Shown: positions 1-4,082 of the stretch, piece after piece | Layout of the letters: every line of letters begins with the position of its first letter | How positions within the stretch are numbered: position 1 is the stretch's first letter | Source of the DNA: Spirochaetaceae bacterium | GTDB lineage: Bacteria; Spirochaetota; Spirochaetia; Treponematales; Breznakiellaceae | Assembly (NCBI GenBank): GCA_031255655.1 | Contig: JAIRSB010000038.1 | Location: forward strand, 1-7,027 | Reading direction: 5' to 3' | Length of the DNA stretch: 7,027 nucleotides | Translations under genes and position numbers: made by a program | Notes under the pieces: model-generated | Told to the model about the DNA's origin: nothing | What the model saw: only the letters and a program-made list of their open reading frames with translations | Databases searched by the model: none

Positions 1-142
1 CCGGCGGTTCTTCTTCGACTTCTTCTGGTATGGGCTCAGGTTCAGGCTGCGGAGGCGTTTTTGGAGCGCTCTTGCAGGAGAATATTATCGCAGAAACGAT
101 GAAAATAAACGAAAAAATCCAGTAAAAATAAGCCTTTCTCAA
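1..142 (-). CDS. Partial lipoprotein, N-terminal part only
   Basis: This is the first 47 codons of a gene that continues past the left edge. It starts with TTG at 142; an in-frame stop lies just upstream at 152-154 and no ATG is available between them. An AGAGG ribosome binding site (149-153) lies six bases before the TTG. The product opens with RK, then a hydrophobic segment (about residues 5-22) ending in IIFSC, so Cys23 is the likely lipidated residue of a relaxed spirochaetal lipobox. After the cysteine comes a linker rich in proline and glutamate, typical of a flexible tether between the lipid anchor and a folded domain. That domain lies outside the window, so the function is unknown. 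It follows the PtsN-like gene on the same strand with about 260 bases between them, so it may have its own promoter, but none is clear. Confidence 0.72.
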   Translation of the reverse strand, partial: MRKAYFYWIFSFIFIVSAIIFSCKSAPKTPPQPEPEPIPEEVEEEPP

Positions 143-367
143 AACATACCTCTATTTTTAACATTATCGGAATTTCAAGCATCTTTCTTTAGTAAAATTT
201 TTATCAGCGCGGGAAATAAAATGAAACAGCATTTACAACATAATATTTTCGCGATATGGCAGCAACGTGAGGGTATGGCGCTTCAAGCAGACATTTTACC
301 CGCGTCCAAACCTTTTAGATTTTTTTTGTTATTATAGAAAAGTATTATTTTTGGGCGATGTTTAGAC

Positions 368-392
368 CCCGCGCAGCGCAAGATTACGCGGG
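368..392 (-). terminator. Weak hairpin after the PtsN-like gene
   Basis: CCCGCG (368-373) and CGCGGG (387-392) form a perfect 6-bp stem with a 13-base loop, nine bases after the stop codon of the minus-strand PtsN-like gene. No T-run follows directly on the minus strand, so it is at best a weak terminator or an mRNA 3'-end stabiliser. Confidence 0.25.
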
Positions 393-401
393 AAGTTAAG
401 C

Positions 402-848
402 TCATTCTGAAAGTATGCGTAATATATCTTCTGGACTGTCCGCTCGCAGCATCTCCGCCCGTTTTTCTTGACTCTTAAAAAGCAGGCTGATTTCAGCTAG
501 GAACTGGAGATGCGGGCCTGTTTTCTCGAGAGGAGAAAGCGTCATGATGAAAATACGGCACGGCTCCCCGTCGAGCGCCTCAAAATTAACAGGATTATCA
601 GAAATGCCGATGCACGCCATAAGATCGCCTACCGCGCTGGTTTTACCATGAGGAATAGCTATACCATGTTTCATGCCCGTTGACATCTTGCCTTCGCGCT
701 CCATGATAGCTGCCTGCGCCGCCGCTTTGTCTTTTACTTTGCCTGCGGCTACCAGCAAATCAAGTAATTCACTAATGATGGCCTGCTTGGTATCACCTTT
801 TAGATGAAGGCAAATAGTATCCTTTGTTAAAATTGTGTTCAAACCCAT
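402..848 (-). CDS. ptsN: PtsN-like PTS IIA protein (fructose/nitrogen type)
   Basis: The 148-residue protein is one complete PTS EIIA domain of the fructose/mannitol/PtsN family (about 150 residues). In this family a histidine is phosphorylated by HPr or NPr. Here it is His67 in GIAIPHGKT, preceded by the family's typical REGKMSTGM stretch (about 51-59). Near the C-terminus the LSPLEKTGPHLQFLAEIS segment also matches the family. There is no IIB or IIC domain and no permease gene in view, so the protein is likely regulatory, in line with the incomplete, transporter-poor PTS known from Treponema. It is cytoplasmic, with no signal peptide. The ATG at 848 has no Shine-Dalgarno site; a TTGACA box sits about 30 bases upstream, so the mRNA may begin at or next to the ATG. 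The family assignment is firm. Whether it acts in carbon, nitrogen or another type of control cannot be read from the sequence. Confidence 0.9.
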   Translation of the reverse strand: MGLNTILTKDTICLHLKGDTKQAIISELLDLLVAAGKVKDKAAAQAAIMEREGKMSTGMKHGIAIPHGKTSAVGDLMACIGISDNPVNFEALDGEPCRIFIMTLSPLEKTGPHLQFLAEISLLFKSQEKRAEMLRADSPEDILRILSE

Positions 849-855
849 AAGTTTA

Positions 856-883
856 GTTTTAATGTTTTTTATTTGAATGTCAA
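856..883 (-). promoter_or_regulatory. Probable promoter of the PtsN-like gene
   Basis: On the minus strand a perfect TTGACA (883-878) is followed after 16 bases by TAAAAC (861-856), a 4/6 match to the -10 box. The expected transcript start would be at about 849-848, which is the ATG itself. The -35 box is strong; the choice of -10 box is less certain. Confidence 0.5.
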
Positions 884-930
884 GAGGCGCGCTGCCTCAT
901 GCCGGCGGGTAAAAAAACGCTGTTCCTCCT

Positions 931-970
931 TAAAAAAACGCAAGACGCGCGGGCGCGTCTTGCGAAAAAA
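931..970 (-). terminator. Rho-independent terminator of the 1068-1547 lipoprotein gene
   Basis: A perfect 12-bp inverted repeat (939-950 with 953-964, centre GG) of GC-rich sequence is followed on the minus strand by a T-run (938-932). This is a textbook intrinsic terminator for transcripts coming from the lipoprotein gene upstream. The plus strand has A rather than T after the stem, so it is not bidirectional. A second, looser GCGCGG/CCGCGC repeat (995-1019) lies between it and the stop codon. Confidence 0.88.
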
Positions 971-1067
971 GGCGAGAAATCGTTTTTTGTGAACGCGCGG
1001 AGTTAAGAAAACACCGCGCAAAACATTAAAACCCCGCCGCCCTTTCCTTTTTAGCGTCGGTTAATTA

Positions 1068-1547
1068 TTAGCGGACAAATGCTGCGGTACCGTTTCCAGA
1101 GCTGAAATTCACCGTCACCGTACCAATAACTGTTCCGGTAGTATAGCTAAAGGGGCCTGCTGTGTCGTTCATACGTACATCAAGAGTGATATTTTGGTCG
1201 TTTCCGGTATATGCAGTAATGCCTACCGAACGAGACTTCTTATATACTTCAAGAACGGCCTTCCCCTCCGAAACTTTGACCCCTGGAATACTGTCAGTGG
1301 CGCTCATTTTAGTGGCTGCACCCATCAATTGATCAATACCATCAGGTAACTTGCTACGCGTACTATCCACAATCACAAACTTACCTTCATAACTGCTAAG
1401 GCCGGTAATAGTGAGAATACCGGGGCTCCCGCCGCCTCCGCCGCCACCTCCGCCGCTGGTGCCGTTATCGCAGCCTGTCAGAATCAGTCCAAAACCTAAT
1501 GTCAGCGCCGCCGCCAACATTCCCAATGATAAACATTTCTTTGCCAT
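1068..1547 (-). CDS. Small lipoprotein with polyglycine linker
   Basis: The 159-residue product starts with MAKK, then a hydrophobic segment (about 8-23), then LTGC, a classic lipobox with Cys26 as the lipidated residue. After DNGTS come nine glycines in a row (32-40), forming a flexible tether. The rest (about 43-159) has alternating hydrophobic and polar residues rich in T, V, G and S, as expected for a beta-sandwich domain, and ends in a GTVTVNFSSGNGTAAFVR-like strand pattern. I recall similar small polyglycine lipoproteins from gut treponemes, but no function is known to me. The ATG is supported by AAGGAG (1558-1553) five bases upstream. It is exported and anchored in a membrane; whether it faces the periplasm or the cell surface is open, since the E. 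coli Asp+2 rule (here Asp27) is not established for spirochaetes. Transcription ends at the hairpin near 931-970. Confidence 0.85.
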   Translation of the reverse strand: MAKKCLSLGMLAAALTLGFGLILTGCDNGTSGGGGGGGGGSPGILTITGLSSYEGKFVIVDSTRSKLPDGIDQLMGAATKMSATDSIPGVKVSEGKAVLEVYKKSRSVGITAYTGNDQNITLDVRMNDTAGPFSYTTGTVIGTVTVNFSSGNGTAAFVR

Positions 1548-1559
1548 AGTAACTCCTTT

Positions 1560-1577
1560 AACTTATGGCTATAAGTT
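1560..1577 (-). promoter_or_regulatory. Inverted repeat next to the lipoprotein ribosome binding site
   Basis: AACTTAT-GGCT-ATAAGTT is a perfect 7-bp inverted repeat with a 4-base centre. On the minus strand it ends one base before the AAAGGAG ribosome binding site of the lipoprotein. It could be a protein operator or a small 5'-leader hairpin affecting translation. It is AT-rich and therefore weak as an RNA structure. Confidence 0.35.
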
Positions 1578-1596
1578 TTTGTCATGCGTTTAGATT

Positions 1597-1730
1597 TCAT
1601 TTTTTAATGACGCACAACTTTTTTAACACGTTGTATACGCGCATACTTTGTATGCGTACTAATTCCGTATACCGAATATCCGTTTCCCCAAACGGGGCCA
1701 TCTCCAAAACTTTAAGCAAATCTACTTCAT
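1597..1730 (-). pseudogene. Short reading frame, apparently frameshifted at its start
   Basis: On the minus strand a strong AGGAGG (1740-1735) stands four bases before ATG (1730). That frame stops at once (ATG AAG TAG). In the frame entered by one extra A after ATGAA, the sequence stays open to TGA at 1599-1597 and reads VDLLKVLEMAPFGETDIRY and onward, ending in VLKKLCVIKK, about 45 residues. The combination suggests a small gene broken by a one-base deletion, or a recent remnant or copy. Without the frameshift only a 34-residue ORF from ATG 1701 remains, with no good ribosome site. I do not recognise the product. Chance openness of a short frame is a real alternative. Confidence 0.2.
1633..1672. 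repeat. Cluster of GTATAC-like palindromic hexamers
   Basis: GTATAC (1633-1638), GCATAC (1641-1646), GTATGC (1650-1655) and GTATAC (1667-1672) lie within 40 bases. The middle pair forms a perfect CGCATAC-ttt-GTATGCG hairpin (1640-1656). It lies upstream of the lipoprotein gene on its strand, so it could be a regulator binding site, or simply a repeat. Confidence 0.4.
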
Positions 1731-1818
1731 GCAGCCTCCTTTTCTCTGCGGCAAAAGAGAAGTTTCTGCCGCCCTATGTCCGCCGCGCGGCAGCCCGTCA
1801 TGGCGAAAGGGCGTAATT

Positions 1819-2115
1819 TCAGTGTGAAAAAACATTCTGCCGTGTGTTTTCCCGCAAAAAACGCGCCCGCATTGCAAAAATGCACCGAAAACGGAGACAG
1901 TCAACAATGCGAAAGCGTAAAATATGCCCCATTTCGCTAAGATTTGTAGACCGGATAGTGTATAGATTGGCCGGCATAGAAAGCCGGAGAAGTTTATAAA
2001 AACAAAAGAAACTGGTGAGGTATTTAAGCGAAGGTGATCCCCGCGAATTTTCGGGGGGGGGGGGGATAAAAATTGATGATTTGGGAGCTGTTTTCACAGC
2101 GTTTATGGTTTTCAT
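1819..2115 (-). CDS. Hypothetical 98-residue frame crossing the poly-C side of the G13 tract
   Basis: From ATG 2115 on the minus strand the frame encodes 98 residues ending at 1819. A promoter-like TTGACG-N17-TACAGT lies directly upstream, and its expected start point falls on the ATG. The C13 tract is read as four proline codons at residues 18-21, after SSIFI. Losing one C would shift translation into another open frame of about 130 residues that ends at 1722 and holds a hydrophobic stretch (about residues 62-80). Losing two would stop it at about 28 residues. The present frame is rich in Arg, Phe and Leu with no domain I know. Overlapping open frames in repeat-rich DNA are common, so this may not be a gene at all. 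No ribosome binding site is present. Confidence 0.2.
   Translation of the reverse strand: MKTINAVKTAPKSSIFIPPPPENSRGSPSLKYLTSFFCFYKLLRLSMPANLYTIRSTNLSEMGHILRFRIVDCLRFRCIFAMRARFLRENTRQNVFSH
2053..2065. repeat. Poly-G homopolymer, 13 bases
   Basis: Thirteen consecutive G on the plus strand. Tracts of this length slip during replication, and in Treponema pallidum poly-G tracts are known to vary expression or reading frame. Here it lies inside the 2115-1819 minus frame and in the gene-poor region. Confidence 0.95.
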
Positions 2116-2122
2116 ACGGAAT

Positions 2123-2151
2123 ACTGTACCAAGCTGTCGGAGAAACGTCAA
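2123..2151 (-). promoter_or_regulatory. Possible promoter reading toward the poly-C tract
   Basis: TTGACG (2151-2146, 5/6 match), a 17-base spacer and TACAGT (2128-2123, 4/6 match) on the minus strand. Seven bases separate the -10 box from ATG 2115. It lies next to repeat DNA, so a chance match is possible. Confidence 0.35.
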
Positions 2152-2164
2152 GGGTAAAAATTCG

Positions 2165-2235
2165 CTGCAAGCATGGCGGGCGGCGGCGTCTTCGCCGCTT
2201 CGTGGTTTAACCGCGGATGACACAGATAGTGCGGA
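2165..2235. repeat. Dispersed-repeat-like block with two hairpins
   Basis: It contains GCGGCG-tctt-CGCCGC (2183-2198), a perfect 6-bp hairpin, and the GGTTtAACC palindrome (2204-2212), followed by CGCGGATGACACAGAT. On the minus strand this reads ATCTGTGTCATCCGCGGTT, then CGAAG-type sequence. This type of segment is familiar to me as a widespread interspersed repeat that often gives rise to spurious ORF calls. The exact borders are not visible from a single copy. Confidence 0.45.
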
Positions 2236-2240
2236 CGTCC

Positions 2241-2353
2241 CTCGTCTTTGCGAGCCTGCGGCAACTTGCCGTAGGGCGAAGCAATCCATTCATAGCGGCA
2301 GCCGCTTTCACTGTGATAGATTGCTTCGGCGCGACGCGACGCGCAATGACGAG
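2241..2353. repeat. Interspersed palindromic repeat, about 113 bp
   Basis: Outer arms CTCGTCTTTGCG (2241-2252) and CGCAATGACGAG (2342-2353) are complementary at 11 of 12 positions. Inner arms CGAAGCAATC (2277-2286) and GATTGCTTCG (2319-2328) are perfect over 10 bp. Further hairpins fill the space: CTGCGGCAA-c-TTGCCGTAG (2256-2274) and AGCGGC-a-GCCGCT (2294-2306). The 'GCGAAGCAATCC ... GATTGCTTCG ... GCAATGACG' arrangement matches a class of repeat found in many copies in diverse bacterial genomes. It is non-coding; any ORF across it is spurious. Confidence 0.75.
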
Positions 2354-2474
2354 TGTTGACGGGTGTCCCGCAAAATGACAAGGGGTGATCCCCACATGCG
2401 CTTATTTAACAAGGCCATAAAGACATGATACAGCGTTAAAACATAAAGCTGCTGACAAAAGTATCCCCATCCAC

Positions 2475-2503
2475 TTGAAAAACATTGAAATATAGACTAG
2501 AAT
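2475..2503 (+). promoter_or_regulatory. Sigma70-type promoter of the TPR lipoprotein gene
   Basis: TTGAAA (2475-2480) and TAGAAT (2498-2503) each match the consensus at 5 of 6 positions, with an ideal 17-base spacer. The start point would be near 2510, giving a leader of about 19 bases that carries the AAGGGG ribosome binding site (2517-2522). Confidence 0.75.
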
Positions 2504-2528
2504 TACATGTTTTCATAAGGGGCTTAAA

Positions 2529-3194
2529 ATGGCTGAAGGCGCGATTTTCTTTATGCTGAAAAAAACAAGGAATGTTTCTGTGTCGCTTCTTGCGACTGTA
2601 ATGTTTTCTTGCGCGACGTTCGGCGGATACATCCCCGCGGATAAATCTTACTATAACCGTGGGATTGCTTATGACGTTAGAGGCGATTATGACCGTGCCA
2701 TCATGGATTACGGTCAAGCCTTAAGACTCAACCCCGATTACGCGGATGCTTATTTCAGGCGCGGACTCGCCTATTTCTACAAAAAAGATTACGATCACGC
2801 CATTACGGATTACGATCAGACCATAAGAATTGACCCTGATTATACGCCCGCTTATTACAGCCGCGCTGTCGCATATCTTGCCAAAAACGATTACGATCGC
2901 GTTATTGCCGACTGCGGTCAAACCATAAAACTTGACCCCTATCACACGCCGGCCTATTATATCCGCGGACTTGCCTATTTCCACGAAAAAAACTATAACC
3001 ATGCCATCGCGGATTACAGTCAAGTCATAAAACTAGCCCCCGATTACGCCGCCCCATATAACGACCGAGGCATCGCGTATGCCGCTAGAGGCGATTATGT
3101 CCGCGCCAGAGCGGACTTCGAGCGTGTTTTATGGCTTACCCCCGAAAACGAGACCGCGTTAGATATGCTAAAACAGTTGAGCGGACATAAATAG
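2529..3194 (+). CDS. TPR-repeat protein with lipoprotein-like signal
   Basis: The 221-residue product has an N-terminal hydrophobic segment ending in VMFSC (Cys28), a relaxed lipobox acceptable in spirochaetes, so it is likely a membrane-anchored lipoprotein. Residues 38-207 are five tandem 34-residue tetratricopeptide repeats (38-71, 72-105, 106-139, 140-173, 174-207), each with the A-Y...G-L/I-A-Y...DYD-A-I-DY...I-LDPDY pattern. A short helical tail (208-221) follows. TPR arrays form a scaffold for protein binding; the partner cannot be named. The ATG at 2529 is supported by AAGGGG six bases upstream. A second in-frame ATG at 2553 (MLKKTRN) would give a more usual signal peptide but has a poorly spaced ribosome site. 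The repeats are also visible in the DNA as diverged 102-bp units. It has its own promoter and is followed after 40 bases by hinT. Confidence 0.85.
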   Translation: MAEGAIFFMLKKTRNVSVSLLATVMFSCATFGGYIPADKSYYNRGIAYDVRGDYDRAIMDYGQALRLNPDYADAYFRRGLAYFYKKDYDHAITDYDQTIRIDPDYTPAYYSRAVAYLAKNDYDRVIADCGQTIKLDPYHTPAYYIRGLAYFHEKNYNHAIADYSQVIKLAPDYAAPYNDRGIAYAARGDYVRARADFERVLWLTPENETALDMLKQLSGHK

Positions 3195-3195
3195 C

Positions 3196-3211
3196 CCCAT
3201 AACAATATGGG
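3196..3211 (+). promoter_or_regulatory. Inverted repeat between the TPR gene and hinT
   Basis: CCCATA-acaa-TATGGG is a perfect 6-bp inverted repeat beginning two bases after the TPR stop codon. It overlaps the -35 position of the hinT promoter, so it could be an operator. As RNA it is a weak hairpin without a proper T-run, so a terminator role is less likely. Confidence 0.35.
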
Positions 3212-3228
3212 TATTAAACTGCTATAAT
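3199..3228 (+). promoter_or_regulatory. Extended -10 promoter of hinT and the downstream operon
   Basis: TGcTATAAT (3220-3228) is a perfect extended -10 element. ATAACA (3199-3204) is a 4/6 match to the -35 box at an 18-base spacing. The expected start point, seven bases after the -10 box, is 3235, the A of the hinT ATG. Confidence 0.65.
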
Positions 3229-3234
3229 ATATTC

Positions 3235-3576
3235 ATGGACTGTATTTTTTGTAAAATAGCGGCGGGTGAAATTCCGGCAAAAAAGATTTTTGAGGATAAC
3301 GAAATGCTCGTGTTTCACGACATAGAGCCTAAAGCGCCGGTGCATTTTCTGGTAATCCCAAAACGCCACATCAGCAGCATGATGGAATGTACGGCGGAGG
3401 ACAGCGAGTTGCTTGGACGGTTGCTGTTTAGGGCGCAGGAAACGGCATGGGAACTTGGCTGCGGCGATAACGGGGCGCGTTTTGTTATCAACTGCAAAAG
3501 TGACGGCGGGCAAACGGTGGAACATCTGCACATCCACGCATTAGGCGGACGCAAGCTGGAATGGCCGCCCGGTTGA
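3235..3576 (+). CDS. hinT: HIT-family nucleotide hydrolase (HinT type)
   Basis: The 113-residue protein is a complete HIT (histidine triad) domain. The signature HLHIH (His97, His99, His101) with ALGGR after it is the catalytic triad motif of the HinT branch; these enzymes cleave purine nucleoside phosphoramidates such as aminoacyl-AMP and AMP-lysine. The N-terminus MDCIFCKIAAGEIPAKK is typical, and the CxxC pair (Cys3, Cys6) with His45 and His97 would form the zinc site found in many bacterial members. The IPKRHI segment (41-46) is also conserved. It is cytoplasmic. The ATG is the only possible start, has no Shine-Dalgarno site and lies directly after an extended -10 box, so translation may be leaderless. 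The last 16 bases overlap the next gene, which points to co-transcription and coupled translation. Confidence 0.93.
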   Translation: MDCIFCKIAAGEIPAKKIFEDNEMLVFHDIEPKAPVHFLVIPKRHISSMMECTAEDSELLGRLLFRAQETAWELGCGDNGARFVINCKSDGGQTVEHLHIHALGGRKLEWPPG

Positions 3577-4082
3577 CCAAAATCCGTTCTGCGTCCCGCA
3601 GTATTTTATCGGTCTTCTGCCTGCTTTTGATATTCGGGAACGGTTTTTGCGCCGAAGGACGAGGAGCCACCGCGGATTCCGGCGTGTCCCTACCTCAACG
3701 GCGCAGCCCGCGCGCGGAAGAAAATCTGGTGAATCTTATCGGCATGAGCGTTACGGAACTCTTTGATAATTTCGGCCCGCCTGCCGCGGTTTACGCTTCA
3801 CGCGGCATTGAAACATGGCAGGACGATGTTGTTTTTGAATATCCCGGCGTCGATTTTTATATTTATAAAGACAGGGTTTGGCAGTTGAACCTTGAGGCTG
3901 GCGGCGGGATAAGCACCGGCGACCCGCGCGCGGCGGTGCTTCTGGTTTTAGGGGACACGGCGCGGGATAAGGGCAGCCACATACTAGGAAGGTTACGCAA
4001 CACAAGTTGGCCGATTGAATGGCGTTTTAATATCGAAGGCGGCAAAGTGTCCGCGATTTATTTATACAGGACGGACTATTAA
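3561..4082 (+). CDS. Secreted or membrane-anchored protein of unknown function
   Basis: The 173-residue product begins with a basic stretch and a hydrophobic segment (about 14-29), ending in GFCAEG. Signal peptidase I cleavage after Ala31 or retention as an anchor are both possible; no good lipobox is seen (Cys20, Cys30). After a low-complexity linker (about 32-54) a compact domain begins with LIGMSVTELFDNFGPP (59-74), then W86, YIYKDRVWQLNLE, and in a second half GDPRAAVLLVLGD and FNIEGGKVSAIYLYR. The 'G-M-S...F-G-P-P...W...f-Y-k-D-R-V' layout loosely recalls SmpA/OmlA (BamE)-like periplasmic domains, but that is only a resemblance. The start at ATG 3561 overlaps hinT; TTG 3573, forming a TTGA overlap with the hinT stop, is an alternative. 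Neither has a clear ribosome site. It abuts aroDE with no spacer (TAA then ATG). The gene is real by its operon position and codon pattern; its function is unknown. Confidence 0.75.
   Translation: MAARLTKIRSASRSILSVFCLLLIFGNGFCAEGRGATADSGVSLPQRRSPRAEENLVNLIGMSVTELFDNFGPPAAVYASRGIETWQDDVVFEYPGVDFYIYKDRVWQLNLEAGGGISTGDPRAAVLLVLGDTARDKGSHILGRLRNTSWPIEWRFNIEGGKVSAIYLYRTDY

Larger units (their letters stand above)
1600..2474. other. Long region without a convincing gene, rich in repeats and palindromes
   Basis: Between the lipoprotein leader and the TPR promoter no reading frame shows a recognisable domain. Frames that are open here overlap each other on both strands and run through repeat-like DNA. 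What can be seen: GTATAC-type palindromes (1633-1672), a CCGTTT-cccc-AAACGG hairpin (1680-1695), GC-rich GCCGC/GCGGC repeats (1748-1793), a CCGGC-N7-GCCGG hairpin (1971-1987), the poly-G13 tract (2053-2065), two dispersed-repeat-like blocks (2165-2353) and a GGGG-tgat-CCCC palindrome (2382-2393). The decamer GGTGATCCCC occurs twice (2033-2042 and 2384-2393). It reads as an accumulation site for interspersed repeats. Confidence 0.6.

Noticed and set aside
221..337. Plus-strand 38-residue frame starting at ATG 221
   Set aside because: Only a weak ribosome site, no domain, and it lies between two minus-strand genes; best explained as chance.
1502..1600. Minus-strand 32-residue frame overlapping the end of the 1597-1730 frame and the start of the lipoprotein gene
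   Set aside because: It runs out of frame over the lipoprotein ribosome site and signal sequence, has no ribosome site of its own and no recognisable content.
1909..2001. Plus-strand 30-residue frame at ATG 1909 with a CGGAGA upstream
   Set aside because: Spacing of the ribosome-like site is too long (about 10 bases) and the peptide is short and unremarkable.
2015..2359. Plus-strand 114-residue frame through the poly-G tract and the repeats
   Set aside because: Its second half is the palindromic repeat at 2241-2353 and its first half is antisense to other open frames; no ribosome site or domain.
2148..2395. Minus-strand frames of 62-77 residues over the repeat blocks
   Set aside because: They are translations of the interspersed repeats, a common source of false genes.
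1600..2500. Possible structured RNA gene (tRNA, tmRNA, RNase P, SRP, 6S) in the gene-poor region
   Set aside because: None of the conserved sequence landmarks of these RNAs was seen; the palindromes are explained by repeats.
2436..3023. Minus-strand frames of 93 and 100 residues opposite the TPR gene
   Set aside because: They are antisense shadows of the TPR repeats; their repetitive sequence mirrors the 102-bp units.
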